NCBI GenBank assembly: GCA_031213475.1
Contig: JARUPZ010000012.1
Coordinates: 11,603,299-11,667,298 of the forward strand
Source of the DNA: Nereocystis luetkeana
Lineage: Eukaryota > Sar > Phaeophyceae > Laminariales > Laminariaceae
Length of the DNA: 64,000 bases
Reading direction: 5' to 3'
Shown here: positions 24,401-35,271 of the stretch, piece by piece
Position numbering within the stretch: position 1 is the stretch's first letter
How the letters are laid out: the number at the start of each line of letters is the position of its first letter
Made by a program: the position numbers and the translations under genes
The notes under the pieces: generated by a model
Seen by the model: the letters and a program-made list of their open reading frames with translations, nothing else
Databases searched by the model: none
Told to the model about the DNA's origin: nothing

Positions 24401-25154
24401 CATCCATCAGTACAAACAGACACTCTTTCGTTGGGATTTTTTCCACCAAGTACTCCAGCTTCTGCCAGAAAATACGTTTCAGTTCGGCGTCCTTGGTACA
24501 ATCAGTTGGAGCATACGCAACGACGAAATTGACTGCCTCGCATTTGCCAGCCAGCTCAAAGCGCATAGACATTAGCCGCTCGTCAACGAACTGATGAGTA
24601 CACACAGACTTACTGCACAACGATTCCTTGACAGCTAGGCCTACTCCGTACAGCCCTTGCCTGGTGGCTGTTGTTTCCTGCCCTGAACAGAAAACACGAT
24701 ACCCTGCCGCACGGAACGTCGTGCTGCCGGACCTCCGAGTTTCTTGCAGGCCAATGAAGTCACAGCCGAGTTGCCGTCCCTTCGCCAGTACCCGCTCGTC
24801 ATGTCCGTGCCCGTTCTTCCCCTTTACAGCCAGGGTGCGCACATTGTAGGTCGCTACCGTCACAAGTGCCTCCTTCTGTCTCTTACGAGCCTCGCGTGCT
24901 GCTTTCTTTGCCAGCCGACGTGAGGCTCGTCCCCGCCTTCTTGTTTTCTTTTTTTGTTCCTTTTTTTTCTCTATGGCGAAAGTGGCTCTCCGTTTCGTAG
25001 CCCGGTACGCGCCTTGGTTTCCGTTGGCTGGGTGCAGCCGTCCCAACCCACGCCGACAATCCCATCCTTCCTGTCGTGCAGTACATACACAGCAAGTCAG
25101 TAGCAGTAGTAGTAGTAGTAGTAGTAGTAGGAGTAGTAGTATTACGGGGACCAT
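21477..25154 (-). CDS. Non-LTR retrotransposon (RTE-like LINE) endonuclease/reverse transcriptase, intact frame
   Basis: One open frame of 1225 codons encodes a complete LINE ORF2-type protein. Residues ~98-360 are an APE-type endonuclease: TYNVRTL at 102, GLQETR at 135, LMDANARTG at 249, RIDYILTR at 323, DSDH at 353. Residues ~610-910 are reverse transcriptase: CGFRPARSTID at 709, FIDLQKAYDSVD at 742 (catalytic Asp), GLRQGCVLSPLLFN at 801, and LYADD at 866-870 with the paired Asp. The C-terminal part (LYGCVTWTL near 995, and an RKRRLFFAG segment) is typical of RTE-type elements, and the end is Gly/Arg-rich. All catalytic residues I can check are present, so it may be recently active. The N-terminus is odd: residues 1-5 come from a flanking MITE end and the poly-Leu run from an AGT microsatellite. 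No other Met occurs before about residue 195, so the native start is missing, non-AUG or upstream. Confidence 0.92.
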   Translation of the reverse strand: MVPVILLLLLLLLLLLLLLTCCVCTARQEGWDCRRGLGRLHPANGNQGAYRATKRRATFAIEKKKEQKKKTRRRGRASRRLAKKAAREARKRQKEALVTVATYNVRTLAVKGKNGHGHDERVLAKGRQLGCDFIGLQETRRSGSTTFRAAGYRVFCSGQETTATRQGLYGVGLAVKESLCSKSVCTHQFVDERLMSMRFELAGKCEAVNFVVAYAPTDCTKDAELKRIFWQKLEYLVEKIPTKECLFVLMDANARTGQRKEGCGDDESRVLGAYGRDVRNDNGRRLLSFATNCKLALTNTFFSTRKGGISHTYNGTGPNDRKRIDYILTRQVHRPRVQDAKVVPQPPAPAKADSDHNILYIKVRLGRHFAPNRQIRRPTKRREFDRQLFMSDGNCRERVVSRIISTLNQPIQPRNTSGMVEIFTTAVIDAVEKEVPPPARRHRRHGWCESAETLAAFMPAWTAREDARQFLRAHPRDRTAWKTLRSACANLQKVIAAGLHAYFEAYLAETERLLANNDQRGFYKHLKSTVGLEGTKARSEQIMRDEDGTILRDKVRIRERWAGFYHKLLNTKSLKLDPTIIDLLPPRPPKLSLEDEPSIDEMTEALKGMSNWKAVGPDGLPVELLKIDHPAFAQRFHNILVNVWLTGEVPQQWKDAIIKVLHKKKDRTDCNNYRGISLVAHAGKVLLKIVASRLSNYCETEELLPEEQCGFRPARSTIDMLFVVRRLQELGRQRKIPLYVCFIDLQKAYDSVDRELLWKVLTCFGVPTKMLRIIRNFHDGMRARVRTDDGELSEWFDVTQGLRQGCVLSPLLFNVFFAAALHVVLVRFSQDEAIVRDLVQLWEAGVVRTGKEEPLACVRRSVWGMLYADDAGIVSKSAEGLAKMMTVIVTVFEAAGLTVSEKKTETMVLQTPDRTTLAPPLVIEAAGQRYKQTTQFLYLGGVIHENADLSLQIDRRIRLMRACLKRFGPELYDGTTAPLSLKVRMLKAEVIETLLYGCVTWTLRAEHFAKLRTAHHQVLLRVIGFQRRLHTDHATLSYAKALKMTRCESIETTIRKRRLFFAGGVARQSKERLPNRVMLGTIAGGENPRPGGQCKTWHRCIVEDLREFRATEGSTEVAPLVFGVETALWSTAAKKVGKWYRGILEAAERFMVRWHEAEAEMSRQRRASAVDGAQRNGGGGGNRRSGIKPDRGNAERGGNRRGRRETAVDESRKEMADRVARHQVD
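25097..25141 (+). repeat. (AGT)n microsatellite at the LINE 5' end
   Basis: About 14 AGT-type units separate the LINE body from a MITE terminal repeat. Read through on the minus strand they give a run of leucines. Confidence 0.9.
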
Positions 25155-25226
25155 ATTAAAAACCAGTAGGACCTAAGGTACAGACAAAAACCCCTATAAA
25201 TCATTATTTTTACTAACAATATTGCA
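25140..25226 (+). mobile_element. MITE family 1, left part of a copy split by a larger element
   Basis: It starts TATTACGGGGACCATATTAA and continues with the family's AGGACCTAAGGTA and ATTTTTACTAACAATATT interior. The matching right end (TTTGGTCCTGTT to CCCCCGTAATA) lies 3 kb away at 28308-28340. The 3.06 kb TIR element therefore landed inside this copy. Confidence 0.8.
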
Positions 25227-28200
25227 CACCTCGGACAACGTAACACTCTTGTAAGACTTATCTACGTTATTGGGCCTAACACACGAGCGTGGTAACGTGC
25301 TAACATAGTGTTAGCACTGGAGGAGCGATCACGGTGTCGTGGTAACACAGTGTGAACTGTCAACCCACGAACGCGCACACACCTTAACGTTATGTTACTG
25401 CTCGATCTCGTCCAGCCTTCTTGGTACAGTTACATTATGTTACGCCGTGCTCAGTCGTTGAATTAACACCGTAACACAGTGTTACGCTTTGGTCAGACAC
25501 GTACGTTATCACTCTATAACACGCCCAGATCGATATCCGCGTATTTACTACCAGGTATTAAATATTTAATAACACGATAACATAATGTTAATGTCGACGC
25601 AGCGTTAGACCTAATAACTTTTAAACAATGTGGTTTGCGTGTGTCAGCTCGAAGCTGGTATACGCGTAGCGTGTGTCAGCTCGTGGCTGGTATACGCTCA
25701 GATCCGCTTATCGATGGCCGATAAGACACAATCTGGAGAGGGCAAACGCTTAAGCTGCCGTTAAGCAAACTTGTATGTGTAAGCTTCTCTTGTAAGATAA
25801 AGAGATGTTGTTGGCGACTCCTGGCCAGTGTTGATTGATTGCTCAGCTGGAAGCTGATGATGATGAGCAGATGTAGAGCAAAAGTAGAGTGAGCTCAAAG
25901 GGGAGGGCGGTGCGCGTGTGCGCTCGCAGCTCGCAACAAAGGACGACCCTTGCACTTCGGTCAAACAAAAACAAAATGAGGGAATACCCTCGTATTCCGT
26001 TCAAAATAAAAACAACGAAGAGAACCCCCAGATTTACTGTAAAGAACAATATATCTTGGGGTACATATCCATGACCCCAGTGTAGCCTATGTTGTTTCTC
26101 CAACCAGAACTGCATTGTAACACAGTAAAACTATGCTACCGGTCTCGGAGGGATACTGAAGATATCCTGTCCATTATGCACCAATGATAGCACGTACTAA
26201 ATGTGCTGTCTACCGTAGATCATGTACGTACGTACCACAACAGTAGATCCATGGCACTACTCGTCATTGGGACTTTATTCTGTGCGTACGGGTGCACAGC
26301 AGTATATTATATGCGTAAAAAGACAGCTGCTGGTATCCTACTATAACTCAGACTGGAAAACTGTCTGTCGTACATAGAATGCGTAAATGTATACCAGATG
26401 ACGTAAGTGTAATCGAGTAACGAATATGATGGTTACTGACAAGTATCATCTCTAATAATAACACACTAACATAGTGTTACCCTTGGGAGGAGTGTTATAC
26501 ATACCACCGTAACATAACGTTACGATGTTCGCCAACACTACTAACATAGTGTTATAGATAACACAGTAACGTAACGTAACGTAACGCAGTGACCAGCACT
26601 ACTAACATTACGTTATCTGGACCCCCCATCTGATTGCCTTAGGCTCGGATAACGTAACACTTAACGTACGTTAGGTACGTTGCAGTCTCAGCCGGTCCAT
26701 AGGTAACACTAACCCACGACATACTATATGTTAGGATGCTCAGGGGAGGGAGGGACGACAGACTCACACCGATGGCGTGGGGATGGAGCTTGGATGCAGC
26801 TTAGGATTTAAGGATAGAACGTAATGAAAAGGAAGGAGCAAATGCAGCAAATAAATAGAGTCGACAAGCCGAAAGTTGGCACGGAAGGGAGGTAGACTTG
26901 GTGCATGGATTTCCTTTTGTTTCCGAAGTTTTCTTCTTTCGGGAAAGTTATGAGTGATCCATGTTGAAGATCATGCTGCACATTGTCGGATGGTAAGAGA
27001 AATAATATTAATAATGTTATTAATAGTCTAAATGCGCAGGTCTCCGTAACATTATGTTACGGTGTTACCGTCAGTAAATATCTGACGGTAACATTACGTT
27101 ACCGTGTTACCATAAAAATCAATTAGGGTCTAACACGGCGTTACTGAGTTACCGTTGGGGTCGAAGTTGTTCGAACGTTATGTTACTACGTTATACCCTT
27201 AAGATCTTCCCGAGATCTAACATGTGTTACCTGTGTTATAGTGGTAAAGCGGCGTGTGGAAGTAACATAACGTAGCCGTGTTATCTAATTTCGACGACAT
27301 CCCACTAGGGGATACCTACAAAAAACCCCCGGGGGAAGGTTAGCATGTCATCCCCGGTAAAAAAACGCCTCCATATTTTTAAACCTCTACACAAGGGATA
27401 TCTAGGAGGGTTCCCCGAAAAAAACGCCTCATATTCTGGAAACCCCGCCAGTACGTTATCCATCTATAACGTTATCTACGTTATCCATCTATAATATAAT
27501 CTGCACACTCGCACGTACGAGCTAATACGGCAGTAACATATTGTTGATGTTAGATTGGGGGTGTACGTTATCTGCTAACTTGTGTCACTACATATATTGC
27601 ATACGAGCTACACATTAATAGAGTATGTTATGGTAGCAAGACTTCCGTTAACACCCTCACGTAACGTCGCTCGATACGGACTGCTGCTGCGGCTAATACG
27701 GTAACATAATGTTAACGCTGTATTGACCATATACGCTATCCCTCTAACGGGTGTTACGATAGCCACTAGGAATTTCACTAACACACTAACATAGATAGAT
27801 AGTGTTATGTACGCGTTTTTCGGCCGTGTACGTTATCCGTCTAGAGGATGTTACGGTAGCAAGTAAGAATCCCGCCAACACAATAACATAATGTTACTCG
27901 CTATTGGCTGATGCCGCTGACACGGTAACATATTGTTAACGTTTACTTGGCCGTTTACGTTATCCCTTCAACGTGTGTTACGATAGCCACAAGGAATTCT
28001 GCTATTAATAACATGCTAACATAGTGTTACTCGCTATGGGCTGCACACCCTAACACTGTAACTCATATATATACTGCGGTCAGTACGGGATCAAGGTAAC
28101 ACTCTAACATAGTGTTACGCGATCGCCCGCCAATATCGTAACACACTATTAGTCTAACACTATGTTATCACAAAGTCCAGAAAGTAGCTAACGTAGTAAC

Positions 28201-28281
28201 GTAATGTTACGGGTTTTTTTCGCGGACGCCCAACATTAACATAAACGTTAAGTGTTACGTTATCCGAGGTGTGCAATATTG
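25217..28281. mobile_element. Non-coding TIR element (3.06 kb) full of a 13-bp near-palindrome
   Basis: A 31-bp terminal inverted repeat, starting CAATATTGCACACCTCGG at 25217 and inverted at 28251-28281, matches with one mismatch. It bounds an AT-rich block with no credible gene. AATATT flanks both ends, possibly as target duplication, within the interior of a MITE. About twenty copies of TAACATWRTGTTA-type near-palindromes fill the element, for example at 25301, 25578, 26467, 26542, 27047, 27702, 27926, 28017 and 28105. Some lie in longer units of roughly 100-130 bp that repeat near 27727, 27827 and 27956. The TIR inner part (GATAACGTAACACT) recurs internally near 26648. I know of no named family with this plan; a non-autonomous DNA transposon with many transposase-binding sites is the likeliest reading. 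Confidence 0.72.
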
Positions 28282-28307
28282 ATATTAATATAACTATATT
28301 AATATTG

Positions 28308-28340
28308 TTTGGTCCTGTTTACCCAGGTCCCCCGTAATAG
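28308..28340 (+). mobile_element. MITE family 1, right part of the split copy
   Basis: TTTGGTCCTGTTTACCCAGG leads into CCCCCGTAATAG. It completes the copy begun at 25140. An extra AT-rich stretch of about 25 bp separates it from the TIR element. Confidence 0.7.
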
Positions 28341-28748
28341 ATTGATGACTCTGGAAAAAGCTAAAATGCGAACAAAATGTACAATGATACAGGGGTGTAC
28401 GGAATGCTCCTGTACTATCGCACGTTTCGGGGGGCTTCCACTGCATATGAACATCTTAAATGTATGTCCTGGAGTCAAGGCACCTCCCCCAGTCGACAAA
28501 TATTTACTGCCAGTACCACACAGTGTACTGGTAGAATACCAGTCAGTGTATACTACCAGTAACTATTGGCCAAGACCATAACAAACTCGGCAGAGACGAT
28601 GCCGTGCCTCGCCAATATACTGGGATATACGAGTAACACAATACACCAACAACGCAAGCCAGCACGCGAGGCAACGCTTCACGTCACAGATAAATAAGAC
28701 TCTTGGTCGGTGCGAGCAAAATGCTACTATTATAGAATACCCAGAGCT

Positions 28749-28840
28749 ATTACGGGGGACCATAGTAAATAGGACCAAATATTGTCAGTTAAAATAGGTG
28801 AATATATCAGTTTTTGTGTCTACCGTAGGTCCTATTCAAG
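28749..28840 (-). mobile_element. MITE family 1, truncated inverted copy
   Basis: From 28749 the sequence is the family right end in reverse (TATTACGGGGGACCATAGTA), then the interior in reverse up to CCGTAGGTCCTATTC. The distal terminal repeat is missing. Confidence 0.8.
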
Positions 28841-28869
28841 CCTTGTGACCACAGAACTTGTATCTCTTC

Positions 28870-28978
28870 TATTACGGGGGATCATAGTTAATAGGACCTA
28901 TGGTATACATAAAAACCTATATATTCAACCATTTTTACCAACAATATTTGGTCCTGTTAACTATGGTCCCCCGTAATA
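28870..28978 (+). mobile_element. MITE family 1, complete copy
   Basis: About 109 bp, with terminal inverted repeats of roughly 29 bp starting TATTACGGGGG(A/G)(A/T)CATAG and ending CTATGGTCCCCCGTAATA. TA lies at each border, as expected of elements that target TA (Tc1/mariner-type). There is no coding capacity, so movement would need an enzyme supplied in trans. Confidence 0.88.
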
Positions 28979-29419
28979 GGAGTAAACTGTTCCGAAATAT
29001 AATCTGGCGAATACTGCATCTATACTACTGGTATTATTATTCCATTCGCCATCTGAAAAATTACAGCCATTTATTATTTTCCGATCATACCCTCCACTTA
29101 CTTATGGAAGGGTAAAAAATATTGATAAAATCCCATGACTGAAGGAAGGTGCTATCATTCAGACTTGAATACTTGACAAAACTACCCAATAATGATATCC
29201 TATTGTGCAGCCTCCCTTACGAGTGACTCTACTGACTCCTGACCGACGTTCCACCGATGAAATTTGAAAGGTGACATTACTCATGCCTTGCCAGTGAAGT
29301 CTAACCTAATTACGAATTAATCCAAATTGTGTTGCCCCTCGTGAAAGTATCGATACCCTCGTGAAAATATCGATGCACGCATTTCCTGCTTGCTTCGGGA
29401 TTATTCTCGTCCAAACGCG

Positions 29420-30656
29420 GTTTCTAACCTCTTGCGTATAGTCCCAGCCGCAATAAAGCGCCTCCCCAAACGAAAGCAGGCGGAGTTTTCCCCGCAGGGC
29501 AGTGAGGTTTGACTACACAAAGAGCTCGCCAAACTCCGGCAGAAAAGCGTCAGGTTCATCCACCATCCTCCTCCAGCAGGCTTCGATGCCGGTGCCGAAG
29601 TGTTTTTGGCAAAATCGGGTCCTGATGATGGTCTGTAGGCGCGAAAAGAGCAGGCCCTCAGTCCCCGCTCCTGCTAGTGCTTTGCGAGAGTTGATGACCT
29701 CGAAAGCCACCTGAGGGATAAACTCTCCCTCCGCGCGCCACGTGGGGTCAATCCCTTCCTCTGGTTCGGTCACACTAATCACCCTGGATGTAGCCGTCGT
29801 TTCCTTCGCGTAGTTTTGGCCTTCTTCGGAGCGTTTCCTTCACTATAGTTCATGTAGGCTCATTCCCGGGCGCGTGCGGCACCGCTAGAAAGCCACGCGC
29901 CGCTACTGTTATCTGCCCTTGGGGTCGGGACGATGACGTGGCCCTCTCGAACTTCGCTTTGTCGGTTGCGTTGCGTGCTGGTCTCCGGGGATGTGTTGCC
30001 GTGCCTCCGGTGCACCCCATAAGCCATGGCAGAAGCGTGGTCAGGTCCACGCCTTCGGCATACTCGAGCCTCGACGTTCGACTCATTCGCCCGTCCTGAA
30101 AGTACAGCAGGGCTGGGAGGGTATACCACAGCTTGAGTGCACGCAAACGAGAGTTCCGTGTGTTCAGGCTCCCGCTCATTCGTCGCGCTCCAAACGCGTG
30201 GTTGACGAGACCGAGCGAGTGGATGCTAGTATGTAGTTGCCCGTTCGATTGCACTTTGACGGCTGTGATGAGCCGCATTTGAAGATCGTTCAAGGATACT
30301 CTGTCTAGAAGCTCTGCCACCCCCAAACAACCTTGGTCCCAGGGGTTGTAGATCTCTCGGCGGGGTCCCTCATCGTCCTCTTTGGGCCGCCCCCGTACAG
30401 AAGCGGCGGCATCTCGAACACCGGGGTCGGCCTGTCCAGCGGCATCAAGAGGTCCTCCCGTCTCCTGTGGCGGCCTCCGTACCCACGCTCGCTGTGGATG
30501 AGCGGTGGTTGTGTCCCCCTTAGCGCTCCACCTATCTTATCCGTACCAGCATGGGCCTCGCATAGATGACGTGGATTCCGTCCCCGCACGGTAGCCTTAC
30601 CACGCGATGTCCCTCGATAACCACTGCGGTGCAGACCCGGCACATTATGCGATCAC
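29420..30656 (-). pseudogene. Relic of a RING-bearing non-LTR retrotransposon
   Basis: Minus-strand pieces in order are: a RING-like start MCRVCTAVVIEGHRVVRLPC at 30654, with a Cys-Gly...His continuation; LRALKLWYTLPALLYFQDG near 30165; GTEGLLFSRLQTIIRT near 29660; and SNLTALRGK near 29510. Together these match, from memory of the family, LINE-type proteins with an N-terminal RING and a GPDGLRFSHLQ-type lead-in to reverse transcriptase. Frames change between pieces and stops interrupt. The catalytic reverse transcriptase part that should follow is absent. Retention of 5' and loss of 3' parts is the opposite of usual LINE truncation, so deletion after insertion is likely. Confidence 0.62.
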
Positions 30657-33600
30657 GATTCTTGCCCTGGGAGGCACGCAGCCGCTACCACCCCGCTGGA
30701 GTTTTTGTTGCTCCTTCACGTGCCTTTCCACTTGGTGGGCCCGTCAGACCCGCTGCCTTACCCTTCGGGAGCTTTCCCACCGCGTGTTTGCCTCTGAGGG
30801 CCCCTGTGTACGGCCATTGAGGTGGAGCGCTGCCCCTGCTCTCCCCCGCACTGCGCTCCCTACCCCTGACGGTACCTTTCCCGCCGCTGATTGCTCGTGG
30901 CCCTCGTCCTCGCCTCGGCTGTCTACCTCGCAATCACCTCCCTGTCACCCCCCCCCCCCTTCCGTTCCCTATCTGACGCATAAGGCATAGGTTCCGAGGC
31001 TTCCGGAGCGGTCGCTAGTCACGCCAAGGTAGCCCCTCGCGCCCCGTAGCTACAACTACGCCCCCCTCTCCTCTCCGGCGGCTTGGCTGCCATCAGTGCT
31101 TCCCCTTGTCATTTCTCCTTGATCCCGAGGGCCTCTTCTCCCACCGGGCTGCTACTCAGTTCGGGGGGGCGCGCTTCCTGCGGGGCAGGTTTAACGACCA
31201 GAAATCGAGGAAATGCCCTGCTTTCGCTCAGTGCTACCCGTACGTCGACGAACCATCTCGCCAAGCGCTTATTGCAAGCAGGGTCCAGGTGCACAAGGAA
31301 CTCTTGCACGTGGGGGACGAAATAGAACCGCCTTCCTGGAAAGTTTAAATAAAGTCTTGGGCACGGACGTTGTATGCACGGATCAGTCCGCGGAAACGGT
31401 AAACGCCTTGTGTCTAGCCTAGTGGGCGAGGACACTCAACGTAAGCTCCTGAAGGTAGACCTGATGTATCACAAAACAGGGTACCTGGGAGGATTATGCT
31501 TGCTTCGCAGTGTCCCTGGGATCGCAGCATGTCATCGAACGTGTTGTAAACACCAGTGTTTAGTCACTCGGTCCGGTCCAGCTGCGAGGGTTCCCCACCG
31601 GCCATTGTCGAGAACCGTAAGGCCTCGAACGTCGTCATCCACCTCTCGTCTTCCCCTTCCTCGATCCGGGGTATTTGTCTGGCAATTTCCGCTGGGTGGG
31701 AAGGTCGTTGTCCAAGCGGCCAATTTTGGCAATTTAGGCAAGGACGGGAGTCTGCCTTCCCGAGTGTAATACGATCTGCGCGTGCCAGCGTACAATGGCC
31801 GGGTACCCGCTCTCCATGGTCGCGCGGTAACTGTACCAGTGCGTCCATGCGCCCGAGACCCCCAATTGGGTCGTCCAAGGCCTGCCCACAGTAAGGGCAT
31901 GGCTCGTTCCCCGCCTCTATTGCCGGTCTGCATGGTAGTCTCTATTATCCATCTCGCCCGTTCCCCTGATCACGTGCCCCCGACGACACGTCCTCCCAAA
32001 ACCGCGCTTTGAAGAGCTTTTGGCGCCGGCCCCACTGGTAGCGTCGCCGATCCTCGCGTGGAGTCACGGTGGGAAGGCCACCAAGTGAACTGCGCCCCAC
32101 CTGGATCGTCCGGCCTCTCCAATCATTTCAATCTCGAACCTATTCTCGCCCGCATCACCCGCCCCCTTGAGAGCGTTCAGCACGGACCTTGGATGGGCGG
32201 TCTATCCCGAGAAGACGAACCTGTCACGTATCTCTATGTTCTTACCACCCCCCCCACATGGCATTCGTTTGTTCTGTTGCGGACCAGACGAATTGCGCCC
32301 GTCGTCATCCGCGTCCGCCCCCCCTCGCGTCGTTGAAACTCGTGTCAAGTCTACTACCTCCTGTGCCGTGGTCGCCCCGACAAGTAGCCTTTGAGCTCAC
32401 AGGACCCTTTCCATCAGAATGGCTCTATCTGCCAGGCTCGTTCAAAGTGATTTGGGCAACGAGGGGATCCAAATTAAGGTGTTGGTGCTCCGAGGGTAAG
32501 GTGAGGATCGGGCGTGTGATCGTAGTTGATTGGGGTCTGCCATGAGCTGAATCCTTCACGAACCTAAGCGCACAGCGGAGGTTTAAGCAACGTGAACAGA
32601 CCACTCGCACAGTCCTCCATCAATCCGTTGAATATGGCACAGATAATGCGTCTACCCCTTTGCTGCACCCCTTCCTACGGCAGACCTCCCCATCGTGCCG
32701 TCTTCTCCTCCCCTCCCGGTATTCCCCGTCGGCCGTTTTAACGTCGCCGGCATCACCTCGTTACTGTGCTCCTGCAGCGTTCTTCGGTCACACTGATCCA
32801 CCGTCGCGGTCGCCCGACACGTGGGGCAACCTCAAGTCAGTTTCGGATGCGGAGAGCACAAACACGTGGTGGATGAGACTGTGAGTATAACAATCAACGT
32901 GAGCCTGTGGGTCACCTAACGCTTCGTGGCACACGCTGGACTTTTCCTCCTCTTCCCCGCCCGGCTGTCGAGGACCTGGTGGCGTCGGCGATGGCGGTTG
33001 GAGCGGCGACTGCACCAAAGCGGCCTCAGGCATGGTTTCCACGCCTGTCGCCGTCGTTGGCGCACGAGGCAGCGACGCCAATGGCGGTGGTGTCGGCGAT
33101 GACCACGTTAGCTGGGTCGGTGACGGCACGGGAAAATATGCCGGCGAATACACAAGCAACAGGGTCGGCGGAGGTACCAGTAACGTAACGTCGGCGAAGG
33201 TTTCTGCTTCAGAATCAGTGGCCGCACCTGCGGCAAGGTCGACGACTGCATCAACTCGAACGGTTTAGAGAGGAGCCAGGGTTAGCGATGAGGGACGAAC
33301 GCCCCTCAGTGCCCAGAGCGGCTCATGCGGTGGAGGTGGCTGGGAAGGCGTATCAAGAGGTAGCGGTCGTGTCTCTGCCTGAGTTTGAGTGCGAAACAGT
33401 CTATCCGAAACCTTTTCCTGCTGTGATGGCGATGATTGGAGGGGAAGCGTTAGTGGCGGTGGTCGCTGCGCTGGCCCATGTCCTTCTACGGGCAACGTAT
33501 GGTGCTGTGCCATCGTCTCTGCGATGCTTCCGAAGGTCTGTTTGCGGAGCGGCAAGGTTCGTTCCGGCAACGAGGATTTCGCGCATGCCCTCCACTAAAT

Positions 33601-34320
33601 TCTGCGGCTCCAGTAACGAGGGTGATGGGATAGGCGTGACCGACGGTGGTGGTCTATTCCTCGAAAGCAGCATCACCCCCCCTGGCGGCTTATCCGATAT
33701 CGGCGGCGGTCAAGACCGTCCTCGTTCTTCGTTCTGAAAGAAGCAGCCGCACCGTCGCCAGAGGGAGAGGCGGGTCTTCCGATGGTCACGCCCTGTGGAA
33801 ATGCCCCCTCTCCCCGTTCCTCCCCGAGGCTTGTTCGTTTGGTATTTTTACTTGACAGTTGCGTACCGGTTGATACCAGTGCCTATTGTGGAATATGTGA
33901 CTCTTGACACCTGAGGTTGTAAGTGGTGACGCCCGAGGCTCCCTTTTTATCTGCCTCTACCTTGTGGGAGGCCAATAATGCATGACCTGAAACATTCATC
34001 CATAGACTGCCATGCAGTCTGGGCTACCGTTGCCTGAGGCTACGAACGAGCCCCCTCCCCCTCTATCATTTGCCCTCGTACGTGCCCTCGTCCCTGGGGA
34101 GGTACGCCATTCGGCATGCTCTCTTCTTGCCGCATTTCGCGTTTCGATACTTGCCACTCTCTCGGCTGCGGGTGAATCTTGTTGTCGCCCGCGTAGATAT
34201 CCTTCCGGGAGTTGCGCTGCTACCGGCTTAGCTACCACCTTCCAGCTCCCCTTCCCTTTCCATGGCGGGCTTGGGTTACGTACGATTAGTGAGTGTCCTA
34301 AAAACGAATACAAACATGTC
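30657..34320. other. GC-rich decayed DNA, probably mobile-element derived
   Basis: Many overlapping short frames occur on both strands and none is convincing. On the minus strand, Pro/Ser/Thr-rich stretches at 32.8-33.7 kb and a segment with CPYCGQAL and CLNCQNW near 31890 and 31730 (possible zinc ligands) could be the 5' portion of the RING-type LINE or of a gag gene. I cannot name a domain. The composition matches the relic on its left and differs from the AT-richer gene introns. Confidence 0.4.
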
Positions 34321-34355
34321 TGCCAGCCACCACAGCAGCAGGCAGCAGAGTGTTG

Positions 34356-34464
34356 TATTACCGTGGACCATATTAAATAGGACCTACGGTATACACAAAA
34401 ACTTATATATTTACCTATTTTTACCTACAATATTTGGTCCTATTTACTATGATCCCCCGTAATA
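34356..34464 (+). mobile_element. MITE family 1, complete copy
   Basis: TATTACCGTGGACCATATTA to CCCCCGTAATA, 109 bp, bordered by TA. Its left end carries a few substitutions relative to the others. Confidence 0.85.
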
Positions 34465-34469
34465 GTTGG

Positions 34470-35265
34470 GACAGTTTCGTGATTGATGCTGTTTTTTCTA
34501 ATGTAGGCGGGTTCGCTCCCGCGTGGTCAAAACGGCGATGAATGTGGCCACAGCAGCCACCATCATTTAATAATGTTGGATTTTAGGTATTGTCAGAGCA
34601 AAACAAAGCATAGCGATACAAAATTGGTGTAGTCTAACCAATCGTTTAGGAGGAGCGGGCTACAGCACAACTCGTATAATATCATACTGCGCCCAGTGTC
34701 AGATACGTCTATGAATTTCAGTTTGGGTTCATTCCGTACCGTAGCAGCCCGGGATGCTTGGTGTATCTCATACAGCAGCTGTATTCGCGTTACTTTGTTT
34801 CAGCACCCCTTCCCGCGTATACCTGGTACTGTACTTCCAAACGGGTTTGCGTGAGGCGCACATATATTAAACCCCTTACTACCGTTCTGCTACAGGCATA
34901 AACTAACCCTTGAAAAGTGATGAAGCAGTCTCCCGAATTTTTACCTCGCTCCTTTCCCAGCGTGGCTATTCTAAATATCACACCACAAACCCAACCCTAA
35001 AATAAAACAAATGACGCGCAACAACACTGAATAAATCAACCCCGCCCGCGCATGTGCAGCCGAGCCCGCCCCTCTGCGTATGCCATGAAATCTCGCGACT
35101 CCCTCCATCTTTATGAGCACTGAGCTTGCAACTAACTCAACGGTCCCTTTGCACCGTTATATACCCGAGTCTTCGTCCTGATTCCTCCTGAGTACAACGT
35201 CTACTCTGCCGGGGGCACGCCACTGCACTGCTCAATAGGCTCAACGCAATGAAACGAACTACTAT
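34470..35265. other. Gene-free spacer
   Basis: No domain or coding-like frame. It contains one TA-CCTGG-TA unit at 34820-34828 and a telomere-like CCAACCCTAA near 34990. Confidence 0.4.
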
Positions 35266-35271
35266 GATTTT

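Noticed and set aside
22387-24594. Long plus-strand frames opposite the LINE
   Set aside because: They are the antisense of a frame with complete endonuclease and reverse transcriptase motifs.
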